NCBI RefSeq assembly: GCF_002831565.1
Contig: NZ_CP025096.1
Location: 1,240,001 to 1,304,000 of the forward strand
DNA: 64,000 bases
Source: Spirosoma pollinicola
Lineage (GTDB): Bacteria > Bacteroidota > Bacteroidia > Cytophagales > Spirosomataceae
Direction: 5' to 3'
Below the pieces are notes generated by a model. The model made no database searches. It was not told the DNA's origin and saw only the letters and a list, made by a program, of their open reading frames with translations. Shown piece after piece: positions 17,950 to 27,449 of this stretch. The first letter of the stretch is position 1; each line of letters begins with the position of its first letter. The translations under genes and the position numbers were made by a program.

Positions 17950-18276
17950 TTTTTTGAAAGAAATGAACCTGCATCGCTGATTTATTCCTGGTAGCATACA
18001 GGCTTGTTGGAGTCCTGATGCCACCAGGTCAACCAGCAATATCCACTGGTCCGGTACATTAAAGCAGGGTACAAACTTCTCCCTGAGGGATCTACGTTTA
18101 GTAGTTTTACAGGATCACTTTGAAAATATTACTCTTGTCAGCTGCTAACGTAATCCGTAGTCTATCCCCATTTAACCGTAGATGCGGCATCCAGGTATTT
18201 CCTGAAAAGTCGTTCTATCAAGTGGCATAATACTCACTTTCGAGGAGGCACCTGGATTGAGCGCACCAGAATCGAT
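17950..18276. other. Intergenic gap between convergent AraC and carboxylesterase genes
   Basis: No credible gene. Short minus-strand stretches could be read as protein (for example one near 18000-18120), but each is broken by stops and none matches a family I recognise. No strong hairpin terminator was seen. Confidence 0.4.
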
Positions 18277-19938
18277 TCAGACTTTACCGATCGAGCGCCA
18301 CATAGCCAACTCCTGACTAAATCGGTTGTCAATTACTTCGCAAGTGGCATCAATACGCATGGTGGGCCGGGTAGTGAGATTGTAGGCTGGCCAGGCGGGT
18401 ACATCCTTGGCGGCTGGTTTACCCGTTCGGGCAAAGGTGGTCCAGAGTTCGGCGAAATGACGGGAAGCAGCAAACCGTTCGGGCCGATTGCCACCAAAAT
18501 AGCTTTCCTTGGGTTCTGACCCGTCGCGGGGGGGCAACTCGTTGTTGAATTTAAACGAAATGTCCATCGCGTGGGGCGTACCCATCGCGTAGTCCGTGCC
18601 CGGAATTTTCTTTTCGGACTTGTAGCCGAAATTATACAGATAGACCGGTGCTCCACCTTGCTTCACCTTTTTCTCGGCAATGTCTACCGATCCCAGCCCC
18701 ATCATGGTAATGGACGATATGGCGACAAAAACAGCGGGGGCTGATGCGTTAGGGTTGGCTTTCCGGTAGGTGTCAACAATTTTGTCAGTGTCTTGCCCGT
18801 ATTGTGGTTCCAGCTTTTTCTGGACACCCTCAAAATCCAGTTTAGCGAACGCGGTGTCTTTACTTTGCCAGGCAAAAAAAGTGTACTCATCCTCGTTCCA
18901 GCCCACCAGTAGCGGCTTATTGCGCGAAATGGCCGGTGCGGTAGGATCGAACGGATGATGCGGCAGCACCACGCCGTCGACCACCGGCCCGAACCCGCCG
19001 TAGTTTCGGCGCATCAGGCTCTGCGTCCGATTTTTCTCCTGGAACGGTGGCACGGACGGTAACTTGTTCTGAATGGTCAGCAACGTAGCCGCTGGTACGT
19101 CGAGCAATTTGCGCCAGTCTTTCGGGGCGATGTTCAGCTCCTTGAGCAGCATAGCCGTTGTTTCGGCGGCTACGTCTTTGGCAATCATCCGAACACCCGG
19201 TCCGCTTTCAATCGAGGCTTTGTTGAAATAGGGAGCTGCATCGGGCATGGCGTACAAGCAAGACGTTTTCGCTCCTCCACCCGATTCGCCCCAGATCATC
19301 ACGTTATTGGGATCGCCCCCAAACTGAGCAATGTTGTCGTGGACCCATTTCAACCCTAGTGTAATATCCAGCATGCCCATGTTGCCCGAACCGGCATAGT
19401 CTGAACCGGCTAGTTCGTCCAGATAAAGAAAGCCCAAGAGACCCAGCCGGTGGTTCGTCTCCACGATAACCACGTCGAAATTGCGGGCCAGGTTTGACCC
19501 ATCCTGCCCACCCGATGCCCCGGAACCACCCACAAATCCACCCCCGTGGCTGTAGAACATCACCGGGCGTTTTCGGTTATCGCTGGCCGGTGTCCACACA
19601 TTCAGGAACAGACAGTCCTCGGCAGGGTCCGGTTCATTGCGCCGGGGTGCCTGAATAGCCGGTGCACCAAACTGGAGCGCATCCCGCACACCCGTCCAGG
19701 GGGCAATGGGAGCGGGCCGCCGAAAGCGCCGGTCGCCGGAAACTCTACCCCCGTAGGGTATGCCCTTAAAGATAGTCACCCCTTCATTCCGCGCCCCTCT
19801 CAGTCGGCCGTGGGTGGTGGCTACCTCAACGAATTCATCCGCCCGGCCAACGCCTGAAAACCCGTATCCGGGTGCAGCTATGGCGGCCGTAGCCAGGGTT
19901 AATCGGGTCAAAAAATCGCGTCTATCCAGGTGGTTCAT
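18277..19938 (-). CDS. Carboxylesterase type B, Tat-exported
   Basis: 553 aa alpha/beta hydrolase of the carboxylesterase/cholinesterase family. The N-terminus has a twin-arginine signal (LDRRDFLTRLTLATAAIAAP). Family landmarks follow in order: GRLRGARNEGVTIFKGIPYG, EDCLFLNVWTP (about 108-117), the oxyanion hole YSHGGGFVGGSG (129-140) and the nucleophile elbow GESGGGA with Ser219. A likely catalytic His lies in the GTPHAMDI segment near residue 455. Substrates are probably aromatic or acyl esters. It sits about 310 bp before the PaoABC-like genes on the same strand and also carries a Tat signal, so both may act on related compounds in the periplasm. Confidence 0.88.
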   Translation of the reverse strand: MNHLDRRDFLTRLTLATAAIAAPGYGFSGVGRADEFVEVATTHGRLRGARNEGVTIFKGIPYGGRVSGDRRFRRPAPIAPWTGVRDALQFGAPAIQAPRRNEPDPAEDCLFLNVWTPASDNRKRPVMFYSHGGGFVGGSGASGGQDGSNLARNFDVVIVETNHRLGLLGFLYLDELAGSDYAGSGNMGMLDITLGLKWVHDNIAQFGGDPNNVMIWGESGGGAKTSCLYAMPDAAPYFNKASIESGPGVRMIAKDVAAETTAMLLKELNIAPKDWRKLLDVPAATLLTIQNKLPSVPPFQEKNRTQSLMRRNYGGFGPVVDGVVLPHHPFDPTAPAISRNKPLLVGWNEDEYTFFAWQSKDTAFAKLDFEGVQKKLEPQYGQDTDKIVDTYRKANPNASAPAVFVAISSITMMGLGSVDIAEKKVKQGGAPVYLYNFGYKSEKKIPGTDYAMGTPHAMDISFKFNNELPPRDGSEPKESYFGGNRPERFAASRHFAELWTTFARTGKPAAKDVPAWPAYNLTTRPTMRIDATCEVIDNRFSQELAMWRSIGKV

Positions 19939-20040
19939 CGGATTGGTGGTTCAGGCGTTTAGGTTTGTGGTTATGAAAGATAAGTTATGAAAGATAAGCA
20001 GTCGAACGAAAATACTTTTGCGTATTTGGAATAGCGTTTA

Positions 20041-20136
20041 TGTCATGCTGACCGGTCCGCCGGTGCGGAAGGAAGCATCTTAAAGGTCAAGCATTAGCTG
20101 AGCTGTCGGAGCAGATGCTTCCTCCGTCAGCATGAC
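20041..20136. repeat. Imperfect long palindrome of the GTCATnCTGA dispersed-repeat type
   Basis: The right arm (20112-20136, ending CGTCAGCATGACA) is the reverse complement of TGTCATGCTGACGGAGGAAGCATCT. The left arm starts TGTCATGCTGAC at 20041 and resumes GGAAGCATCT at 20071, with about 17 extra GC-rich bases between. It lies in the 311-bp gap between the carboxylesterase and the molybdenum enzyme genes. It resembles the perfect palindrome at 29101-29185, and I take both to be members of dispersed intergenic repeat families. Confidence 0.6.
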
Positions 20137-20249
20137 AAAAAGTAACCTAACGTATAGTCTCCGACCTATTTAGTCTCTCTTAAATTTCTCTGCTTCCAGT
20201 CTCTCAAATAGGGACAAATATACTATACTAACATACTACCGCTTCTGTA

Positions 20250-22460
20250 TCACCCATTGATGTTCAGTTTATTGATCAGCTTGTCGAGGGTGATGGGGTA
20301 CTCGCGAACCCGGATGCCCGTGGCGTTATAGACGGCGTTTGCAACCGCTGCCGCCACGCCTACCAACCCCAACTCACCAATACCTTTGGCTTTCATGGGC
20401 GACATGGTCGGGTCAACATCATCGAGCAGCACCACCTCCTGATGCGGAATATCGGCGTGAACGGGCACTTCGTAACCCGCCAGGTCGTGGTTGACAAAGA
20501 AACCAACCTGCTTATCCACCACCAGTTCTTCCATTAGGGCCGCGCCCACGCCCATCGTCATGGCACCGATGACCTGACTACGGGCGGCTTTGGGATTCAG
20601 GATACGCCCGGCGTTGCAAACGGCCAGCATGCGCCGGACGCGGATCTCTCCGGTGTAGCGGTTCACGCCCACTTCCACGAAATGAGCCCCGAAGGTATCC
20701 TGCGCGTACTCCTCAGACAGGTTTCCGTAGGTCATTTCATCCGTGACAACCAGGTCGATGGCTTTGGCTGCGTCGCCCAGCGGGTAGCTGCGGTTTCCCG
20801 AACGTACCTGTCCACCCACGAATTCCACCCCCTCGGTACTGACGCCTAGTGATTTCGTGACGGCTTCGCGCAATTTGACACAGGCGGCATAGACGCCCGA
20901 CGTAGCGGAGGCCGCGCCCCACTGTCCACCCGAGCCGGGAGATTCCGGAAACGTTGAATCGCCCAGTTTGACCACCACGTTGGACAGCGGGACGCCCATC
21001 ATCTCGGCGGCTGTTTGTCCGATAATGGTGTAACTACCCGTTCCGATATCGGTCATGTCGGTCTCGACCGTCACGATGCCTTCCCGGCTTAGCCGTACGC
21101 GGGCCGCGGATTTCATGATTGGCGCTCCCCGGATGGCCGACGCGACGCCCATCCCGATTAACCATTGACCCTCCCGGATGGTGCCGGGTTTGGCCTGCCG
21201 CTTAGTCCAGCCAAACTGCTCAGACCCGGTTTTCAGGCACTCGACCAGTTTACGGGAGGAAAATTTACGGCCGGGTTTTTCGGGGTCTTCCTGGGTGTCG
21301 TTTTTAATTCGGAAGGCTACGGGGTCCATGTTCAGTTTCTCGGCCATCTCATCCATGGCAATTTCCAGCGCCATCATGCCCGTCGCTTCCCCCGGTGCGC
21401 GCATGGCACTTCCTTCGGCCAGATCGAGATCGGCTAACCGGAGTTGGGTAAACCGATTGGCCCCTGCGTATAGCAGTCGGGTCGATGCGGTGGCCGTTTC
21501 CGATATGCCGCCGGGCAAATTACCCGACCAGCTTTCGTGACCGATAGCGGTGATATTTCCATCGGGGGTGGCCCCGATCCGGATGCGCTGAATCGTGGCG
21601 GGACGGTGGGTCGTGTTATTGGCGATCAGCGGCCGGGGCAGGGTTACTTTCACGGGTCGACCCGCAGCACGGGCGGCCAGTGAAGCCGCGATGATGTCGG
21701 ACAGCACGGTACCTTTACCACCGAAGCCGCCACCGATAAAGGCCGATATAAGCCGGATATTTTCTTTCGGGATACCCAGCACTGTGGCGATGTCCCGAAC
21801 GCCCCAGTTGATCTGTTGAATGGATGCCCAGCACGTCAGTTTATCCCCGTCCCACTTGGCAATGGTCGCGTGAGGCTCCATCATGGCGTGGGTCTGGTCG
21901 GGGGTGGTATAGGTTTCATCCAGCTTGACCGGGGCCGACGCAAAGGCGCTCTCAAAATTTCCCACGTTCGTTGTCGGGGGTGGACTGAACGGACCCGGCT
22001 TGATAAGGGGTGCCGAGTCTTTGGCGGCAGCCAGATCGAACGCACCTTTGGTTTTGGTATAGCTTATTTTCAGGAGGGAAGCTGCCGCACGGGCCTGCTC
22101 GAAGGTCTCCGCCACCACCACGGCGACCGCCTGGTGATAATGGTCGATGTCGGGTCCGGCCAGCAGCCGGTCGACGTAAAATTGACCCGGCTTGAGTGGT
22201 CCGGCATTGGCGGCCGTCACGATCGCCAGCACACCGGGGGCGGCTTTAGCCTTTGACTGATCGATGGCCTTGATCCGTCCTTTGGCAATGGCTGCGCCCA
22301 CGACGTACCCATACGCGGGATTGGACACCGCGTCGTTATATTCATAGGCGTATGTAGCCGTTCCCGTTGTTTTCAACGGGCCTTCAATGCGGTCCGTTGG
22401 TTTGCCAATGACCTTGAGCTGGTCGATTGGATTGGCTCCTGCAGGCGTTTCAAATTTCAT
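20250..22460 (-). CDS. paoC: Molybdenum-binding subunit of a PaoC-like aldehyde oxidoreductase
   Basis: 736 aa xanthine-oxidase-family molybdopterin subunit. The substrate domain begins near residue 25 (RIEGPLKTTGTATYAYEYND). The cofactor domain includes IGGGFGGKGTVLSD, SAMRAPGEATGMMALEIAMD and the C-terminal KGIGELGLVG, whose E696 matches the catalytic glutamate of the family. No Tat signal of its own: in Escherichia coli PaoABC the complex is exported with the Tat-tagged iron-sulfur subunit. Gene order (2Fe-2S, FAD, Mo) and spacing (1 bp after the FAD gene) match paoABC. PaoABC oxidises aromatic aldehydes in the periplasm; the substrate here is inferred by analogy. No PaoD-like chaperone gene is visible. 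Confidence 0.82.
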   Translation of the reverse strand: MKFETPAGANPIDQLKVIGKPTDRIEGPLKTTGTATYAYEYNDAVSNPAYGYVVGAAIAKGRIKAIDQSKAKAAPGVLAIVTAANAGPLKPGQFYVDRLLAGPDIDHYHQAVAVVVAETFEQARAAASLLKISYTKTKGAFDLAAAKDSAPLIKPGPFSPPPTTNVGNFESAFASAPVKLDETYTTPDQTHAMMEPHATIAKWDGDKLTCWASIQQINWGVRDIATVLGIPKENIRLISAFIGGGFGGKGTVLSDIIAASLAARAAGRPVKVTLPRPLIANNTTHRPATIQRIRIGATPDGNITAIGHESWSGNLPGGISETATASTRLLYAGANRFTQLRLADLDLAEGSAMRAPGEATGMMALEIAMDEMAEKLNMDPVAFRIKNDTQEDPEKPGRKFSSRKLVECLKTGSEQFGWTKRQAKPGTIREGQWLIGMGVASAIRGAPIMKSAARVRLSREGIVTVETDMTDIGTGSYTIIGQTAAEMMGVPLSNVVVKLGDSTFPESPGSGGQWGAASATSGVYAACVKLREAVTKSLGVSTEGVEFVGGQVRSGNRSYPLGDAAKAIDLVVTDEMTYGNLSEEYAQDTFGAHFVEVGVNRYTGEIRVRRMLAVCNAGRILNPKAARSQVIGAMTMGVGAALMEELVVDKQVGFFVNHDLAGYEVPVHADIPHQEVVLLDDVDPTMSPMKAKGIGELGLVGVAAAVANAVYNATGIRVREYPITLDKLINKLNING

Positions 22461-22461
22461 G

Positions 22462-23412
22462 TCAGTGGTTGGCTTCGTTTAAAACGGCCGTCAGGGTACG
22501 TTCGACCAGAGCTAGCTTATACTCGTTTTCCTTCGTGGGTCGGGCTCCTGTCAAGAGTTGGGTGGTAAACGCCTTCGCCCCGGATGGTAGCAGCGATTCG
22601 GCCTTTTCAACCCGCCAGGGCCGGGGAGATATCCCCCCAACGGCCACATGACCCGTACCATTTTTCTGTACAATTGCCGCCACTGAAACCAGCGCGAAAG
22701 CGTAGGAACTGCGGTCGCGCACTTTGTGGTAGATCTGCACTCCTCCCACGGGTGGCGGCAGCAGTACCGCCGTAATCAGTTCGTTCTTCTCCAGTGTCGT
22801 TTCCAGGTGTGGCGTCTGACCCGGCAGGCGGTAAAGCTGGTCCAGCGAAAAGGTGCGTTTGGCCCCGTTGGCCTTTACCGTTTCTATCGTCGCATCCAGG
22901 GCACGCATGGCCACGGCCATATCACCCGGGTAGGTGGCGATGCACGAAGCACTGGTACCGATGATCCCCAACTGGCGACTAAATCCGGCAATGGCCGCGC
23001 ACCCGCTGCCGGGCACCCGTTTGTTGCAAAGCTGGTTGGTATCGTAAAAATACGGGCAGCGGGTGCGTTGCAGCAGATTACCGGCGGTGGTCGCCTTGTT
23101 GCGCAACTGCCCCGACGCACCCGCCAGCAGCGCCCGCGACAAAAGACCGTAATCCCGTCGCACGAGGGGGTGAGCTGCCAGATCGGTGTTGCTGACCAGC
23201 GCGCCAATGCGTAGCCCGCCAGCCGGGGTCGATTCTATTTTGTTCAGGCCAATTTTGCCAATATCGATGACATGTACAGGAGTTTCGATTTCCAGTTTCA
23301 TCAGATCGAGCAGGTTGGTGCCTCCGGCCAGGAATTTAGACCCTGGTGTTCGGGCCGCGGCTGCCGCGGCTTCGGCGGGTGTGCTCACCCGCTCGTACGT
23401 GAAAGTTTTCAT
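22462..23412 (-). CDS. paoB: FAD-binding subunit of a PaoB-like aldehyde oxidoreductase
   Basis: 316 aa. It contains the FAD-binding fold of the xanthine dehydrogenase medium subunit ([15 protein letters not shown] at 26-40, [20 protein letters not shown] at 108-126). Four cysteines, C119, C129, C138 and C157 (in TRCP, QLCNK, GSGCAA and SASCIAT), lie where PaoB and 4-hydroxybenzoyl-CoA reductase hold an extra 4Fe-4S cluster, so that cluster is probably present. It passes electrons between the 2Fe-2S subunit and an acceptor. It lies 60 bp after the 2Fe-2S gene and 1 bp before the Mo gene. Confidence 0.82.
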   Translation of the reverse strand: MKTFTYERVSTPAEAAAAAARTPGSKFLAGGTNLLDLMKLEIETPVHVIDIGKIGLNKIESTPAGGLRIGALVSNTDLAAHPLVRRDYGLLSRALLAGASGQLRNKATTAGNLLQRTRCPYFYDTNQLCNKRVPGSGCAAIAGFSRQLGIIGTSASCIATYPGDMAVAMRALDATIETVKANGAKRTFSLDQLYRLPGQTPHLETTLEKNELITAVLLPPPVGGVQIYHKVRDRSSYAFALVSVAAIVQKNGTGHVAVGGISPRPWRVEKAESLLPSGAKAFTTQLLTGARPTKENEYKLALVERTLTAVLNEANH

Positions 23413-23472
23413 AAGCCTTTGTTGATTAACGGCTGGCTACGGATCAAGGAGGATCGGGGATGAGCCGGTGAT

Positions 23473-24111
23473 TTACGCTTGCTTTTCGGCCACTTCATGC
23501 ATCGCTTCGGCAATATTGGAGTAAGCCCCACAACGGCAGATATTGCCACTCATCCGTTCGCGCAGTTCCAGGTTGGTAGCCTGTGGTTTCTCCAGCAGAC
23601 TGGCACTGACGTGGCTGGGTATGCCCGCCTTGATTTCGTTGAGCACCCCAATGGCCGAGCAAATCTGCCCCGGCGTGCAATACCCGCACTGGTAGCCGTC
23701 GTGCTTGATGAAGGCCGCCTGCATGGGATGTAGCTTGTCGGGTGTTCCCAAGCCCTCGATGGTGGTAATGGCGTCGCCCTGATGCTGAAGGGCCAGCGAC
23801 AGGCAGGAATTGATCCGCTGGTTATTAACCAGTACCGTACACGCGCCACACTGCCCGTGATCGCAGCCTTTTTTGGTACCCGTAAAGTGGAGGTGTTCCC
23901 GCAGGGCATCGAGCAGGGTCGTCCGGGTGTCCATTTCCAGGTTGTGGGATTTACCGTTCACCGTAAACGACACCTTTGCCAGTGAGAGTGGAATGGTATG
24001 GGGAGCGGCCTGGGTGCCCGTCACGTTCAACAGGGCAATGGCGGCAACGGCAGCCGTCGTTCCCGCAATCATTTCGCGCCGGGTAATCATCGACTCGTTT
24101 GACTCTTCCAT
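23473..24111 (-). CDS. paoA: Tat-exported 2Fe-2S subunit of a PaoA-like aldehyde oxidoreductase
   Basis: 212 aa. A twin-arginine signal (ITRREMIAGTTAAVAAIALL, 9-28) precedes a plant-type ferredoxin domain: C83, C88, C91 and C103 (GCDHGQCGACTVLV, NSC) bind the first 2Fe-2S cluster. The helical second domain carries C142, C145, C192 and C194 (QCGYCTPGQ, NICRCGAY) for the second. This is the small subunit of a periplasmic xanthine-oxidase-family complex and probably carries the other two subunits through the Tat pore. It is the first gene of the cluster. Confidence 0.87.
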   Translation of the reverse strand: MEESNESMITRREMIAGTTAAVAAIALLNVTGTQAAPHTIPLSLAKVSFTVNGKSHNLEMDTRTTLLDALREHLHFTGTKKGCDHGQCGACTVLVNNQRINSCLSLALQHQGDAITTIEGLGTPDKLHPMQAAFIKHDGYQCGYCTPGQICSAIGVLNEIKAGIPSHVSASLLEKPQATNLELRERMSGNICRCGAYSNIAEAMHEVAEKQA

Positions 24112-24387
24112 CGTATTACCGTTTTAAAGGGTTAATGAGTATTCGTTCTTCTAAAACAGCCAGCATCCTCCTGTGTTAGGTACTAAATACAAAGTTCGAC
24201 CCTTTACAGGTTGAAACTTATACTAAAACCAGTGTCTTTTTTATGAAAACCATAGATTGGTAGTTTGACTCTAGCACTACAAGGTATTGACTAAACGAGG
24301 GAAGCGCAGCCCCAAACCCGGCATTTGCCCGAGGAACCCACTGTAATGATACTACTGTCCCTATCGGTAAAGAATTGAAAAGCACAT

Positions 24388-24780
24388 TTACACATCAAAC
24401 GGCAACTTTCTATTTCGTTTTGTGGATAAGAAGGGCGTCGCGACCTTTTTGGCAACCCAGGTCGATGTTCCCAGTACGGCTACTGAATTTTTCACCTGCA
24501 CAACATTCTTTACACCACCTACTTTCCGAGCCGCTGAGTCATCAAAAGATTTTAATGTTTTTCCCTGGGCGGGTGGTCTGGCAACCATCGCATATAACAT
24601 TATCTTGCGCTTTATATCAATTCCATACAGTGGTTTGCCAGTAGCTATTTTTTTACCGTCGAGGTCACCAATACACTTTGCGGGGTATTTTTCAAACGAA
24701 TGAACCTGTTTATTTCGATACGCGCTCCAACTATACACCAATCGATCGTTTTCGTTTAATAAAAGGCGAGCTACTGCTAT
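24388..24780 (-). pseudogene. Fragment of a second molybdo-oxidoreductase (isoquinoline 1-oxidoreductase beta-like)
   Basis: About 130 codons open on the minus strand. Residues such as GKPLYGIDIKRKIMLYAMVA, RPPAQGKTLKSFDDSAARKV and NSVAVLGTSTWVAKK match the substrate domain of large molybdopterin subunits like IorB, which are normally about 700 aa. Everything before and after is missing, and an in-frame stop lies just upstream. It is distinct from the intact Mo subunit at 20250. It appears to be the remnant of a paralogous molybdo-enzyme gene beside the intact cluster. Confidence 0.65.
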
Positions 24781-24847
24781 TTAATGAACTAAGTAAAATT
24801 TTACTACTGAATGACTTGCGTTAAGATTAGACATAAGCAAAAATCGT

Positions 24848-25102
24848 TTAGGAAAGCCTCCGAATAAAATCAGGACAAGACACTTCATGGGCAGGCTGAC
24901 CCATTTTAACATACCACCGGTCGGTGCGCACCAGGGTCAACGCCGTCAGGTAGCCACTCTGGTCATAGGTGTAGGTGTTCTTCAGGGTATGATCGCCATT
25001 GGTCAGGTTGAATTCCCAGTTTAGAAGTTTGCCCTCGGAATCATAGGCGTAGGTCGTCCGGTCTGATTTGTTATCTTTTGTTAAGGAGTCTGTCCCGGGC
25101 AC
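24848..25102 (-). pseudogene. Fragment with RHS/YD-like repeats, hypothetical
   Basis: About 84 codons without an ATG start (first usable codon GTG, with a stop about 20 codons earlier). The product shows two imperfect repeats, TTYAYDSEGKLLNWEF and NTYTYDQSGYLTALTL, the YD pattern of RHS-like or similar beta-rich secreted proteins. It has no signal peptide and looks like the 3' end of a longer lost gene. It is adjacent to the other remnant at 24388, in a gap of about 1 kb where no intact gene is seen. Confidence 0.45.
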
Positions 25103-25145
25103 GGCCCTACCTTTGGCCTATAGGTAAAACAAACTCCTTACACGT

Positions 25146-25529
25146 ATGAAAACGCTCATCACCATTGAAGAAGTCGCTCAGTTGGCTCTTTCGATCTTTT
25201 TGTTTGCTAAACTGCCCTTCGTCTGGTGGGTATACCCGGCTTTGCTGCTGCTCCCCGATGTGAGTATGCTGGGGTATCTGATAAATGCTAAAGTGGGTGC
25301 ATTTAGCTACAACTTGTTCCACCACAAGGCAGTGGCCATTGCGGTTGGCGTGGCTGGGGTAGTGCTGCAAAACAATGAGTTGACGTTGGCGGGCATACTG
25401 CTTTTTGGCCACTCCGCCATGGATAGAATGATAGGAGCCGGATTGAAATACACGACCGGTTTTGCCCATACGCACCTGAGTGAGGCAGCCGCTCAGACGA
25501 AGCCAACTACTGAATTAACGGTTGCCTGA
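25146..25529 (+). CDS. DUF4260 family membrane protein
   Basis: 127 aa, largely hydrophobic. It carries the family's pattern: KLPFVWWVYPALLLLPDVSM, LGYLINAKVGAFSYNLFHHK, then LFGHSAMDRMIGAGLKYTTG and FAHTHL. These small integral membrane proteins are widespread in soil bacteria and their function is unknown. It is followed 57 bp later by the AraC gene on the same strand, and they may be co-transcribed. Confidence 0.8.
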   Translation: MKTLITIEEVAQLALSIFLFAKLPFVWWVYPALLLLPDVSMLGYLINAKVGAFSYNLFHHKAVAIAVGVAGVVLQNNELTLAGILLFGHSAMDRMIGAGLKYTTGFAHTHLSEAAAQTKPTTELTVA

Positions 25530-25585
25530 TCGTCAGCGAACCAACTACCAGAGGTTAGTAGCCCTAGACAAATCCAGGTAAACAA

Positions 25586-26596
25586 ATGCCTATCGACGCT
25601 ACCATTTCTTCCGCTTCCGTAAAGGGGCTGCTCTATGCCGTCGCGCAATGCGGGGCCGATGCCGGGGCGTTGAGCCAGGCAGTTGGGTTGACTAGTGCCG
25701 AGTTGAACGATCCTGACGGTCGGGTGCCCATGGCGATCATGCAACGCCTGTGGGGTCTGGCCGTACAGATCACAGGCGACCCGCACCTCGACTTGCACAT
25801 AGCCCAACATGTCCACCACAGCAGCTACGGCGTGCTGGCGTACGTACTCATGCATTGCCCTACACTGGGCGTGGCCATTCACAAATTGTGCCGCTATCAG
25901 GACATTGTTTGCAGTGGCACGCGCATCAGCCTGCGCCACCAGGGCGACAGTGTGGAACTGGTCGTCGACATAATCAGTCCCGCAGTTGTGTACCCGCACT
26001 TTGTGCTCAACTCCGAGCTATCCATTTATCTGCATATGCTACGGCTGCTGAGTGGCTAGTCCCTCGCTCCCGAAGCACTACACCTGGCTTATCCCGCTCC
26101 GGCCGATACCCGCGAGCACGTTCGTGTTTTTGCGCCTGCCCTGGTGCAATTTGGTACTCCCTATTCCGCCCTGCGCCTGCCAGCTGCCGTGTTAGCGCTA
26201 CCCATCCTTACCGCCGATCCTGGGCTACTGGCGCTGCTTGAGCCGCATGCCGCTGCCCTGCTGGCCCGACTACACACACTGCCTGCTCTTGCCGATCGCG
26301 TACGCCACAAATTGTTGCACCTGTTGGTTCAATCCGAACCCACCCTGGAAGCCGTGGCCGAAGCCCTGAGCCTTAGCCCCCGCATCCTCCAGCGGCAACT
26401 GCGTCAGGATGGGTACAGCTACCAGCAACTGCTCGATGAGGTACGCCGTGAGCTGGCTGAACGCCACCTGCGCGAGGGTATTCTCAGCATCAAAGACATC
26501 GCGTTACGGCTGGGTTTCGCCGAACCGAGTGTGTTTATCCGGGCATTTCGGCGCTGGACCGGCCAAACGCCCGGTATGTTTCGCCGGGGGTCGTAG
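25586..26596 (+). pseudogene. AraC family regulator interrupted by an in-frame TAG
   Basis: One continuous reading frame of 337 codons with a single TAG at 26057-26059. Residues 1-157 form an arabinose-binding-type N-terminal domain (GLLYAVAQCGADAGALSQAV). After the stop the same frame continues with SLAPEALHLAYPAPADTREH and ends in a classic AraC HTH domain (LEAVAEALSLSPRILQRQLR, SIKDIALRLGFAEPSVFIRA, WTGQTPGMFRRG). The junction reads RLLSG-stop-SLAPEA, where relatives I recall have Gln, so CAG to TAG fits. Without readthrough the DNA-binding half is not made from the main start. A GTG at 26144 could start a shorter product. Confidence 0.8.
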
Positions 26597-26746
26597 TAGG
26601 AGCAATAAGCTACTGAATGACGTTCATTTTAGTGCTTTTTTAACGCCTTGCGCGAAAAGTCAATTCAATTTTCGGAATCGGTCAACAAGCCAGCCACTGG
26701 CACACAATAACTTTGTTACTTATCTAACGCCCTCTGGGTAACTACC

Positions 26747-27397
26747 ATGTTTTTAGGTCATTTTGGGGTCGGTCTGGCGACCAAGCCCCTGCAACCGCGC
26801 GTGTCGCTGGGTACCTTGTTTCTGGCGACACAGCTAGCTGATTTACTTTGGCCTACCCTGTTGCTGCTGGGCATAGAGCGCGTCGAAATCAAGCCCGGTC
26901 TATTGGCTGCCTCACCCCTTGACTTCGTGTATTATCCCTTCACGCACAGTCTGCTGGCGGAGGTGGTATTAGGCATAGTACTGGGCCTCGCTTACGGCCT
27001 GTTCCGGCGTAACTGGCGCGAAGCCCTGCTGGTGGGTCTGCTGGTGCCCAGTCACTGGCTGCTCGACCTGATCATGCACCGTCCTGATCTGCCCCTGTAC
27101 TTCGGCCAATCCCCCAAAGCAGGACTGGGTCTATGGAAAAATCTTCCCGCAACGCTGGTACTCGAACTGGGCTCGCTGGCAGTCGGTCTATGGGTGTATA
27201 TGCGCCACACCAAGGCGCGTAACCGCACCGGTCGCTTCGCACTCTGGGGTATGATCGTCTTTTTAGTGCTCGTCTATTTAGGCGGAGCCCTCGGCCCGGC
27301 CCCGGCTAGTGTCGCAGCCCTGGCCTGGAGCGCTCAGATATTATGGCTGGTCGTGGCCCTTGGCTACTGGGTAGATGCGAATCGGGAAGCTGTGTAG
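26747..27397 (+). CDS. Polytopic membrane protein of unknown function
   Basis: 216 aa with five or six hydrophobic segments. Conserved-looking polar residues lie between helices: FLGHFGVGLATK at the start, TQLADLLWP (26-34), YYPFTHSLLAEV (60-71) and PSHWLLDLIMHRPDLPLYFG (103-122). The spaced His and Asp residues recall membrane-bound metal-dependent hydrolases of the YdjM type, but the match is loose. It stands alone on the plus strand, 150 bp after the AraC remnant and about 50 bp before the racemase-like gene. Confidence 0.6.
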   Translation: MFLGHFGVGLATKPLQPRVSLGTLFLATQLADLLWPTLLLLGIERVEIKPGLLAASPLDFVYYPFTHSLLAEVVLGIVLGLAYGLFRRNWREALLVGLLVPSHWLLDLIMHRPDLPLYFGQSPKAGLGLWKNLPATLVLELGSLAVGLWVYMRHTKARNRTGRFALWGMIVFLVLVYLGGALGPAPASVAALAWSAQILWLVVALGYWVDANREAV

Positions 27398-27449
27398 AGT
27401 AGCCGCTACTTAAAAACAACGTATGGTTTGACAAACAAATAACTTACTC

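Noticed and set aside
9699-26059. Stop-codon reassignment (TAA/TAG read as Gln)
   Set aside because: Many intact genes in the window end at TAA or TAG at the expected family length, so a global code change is not tenable.
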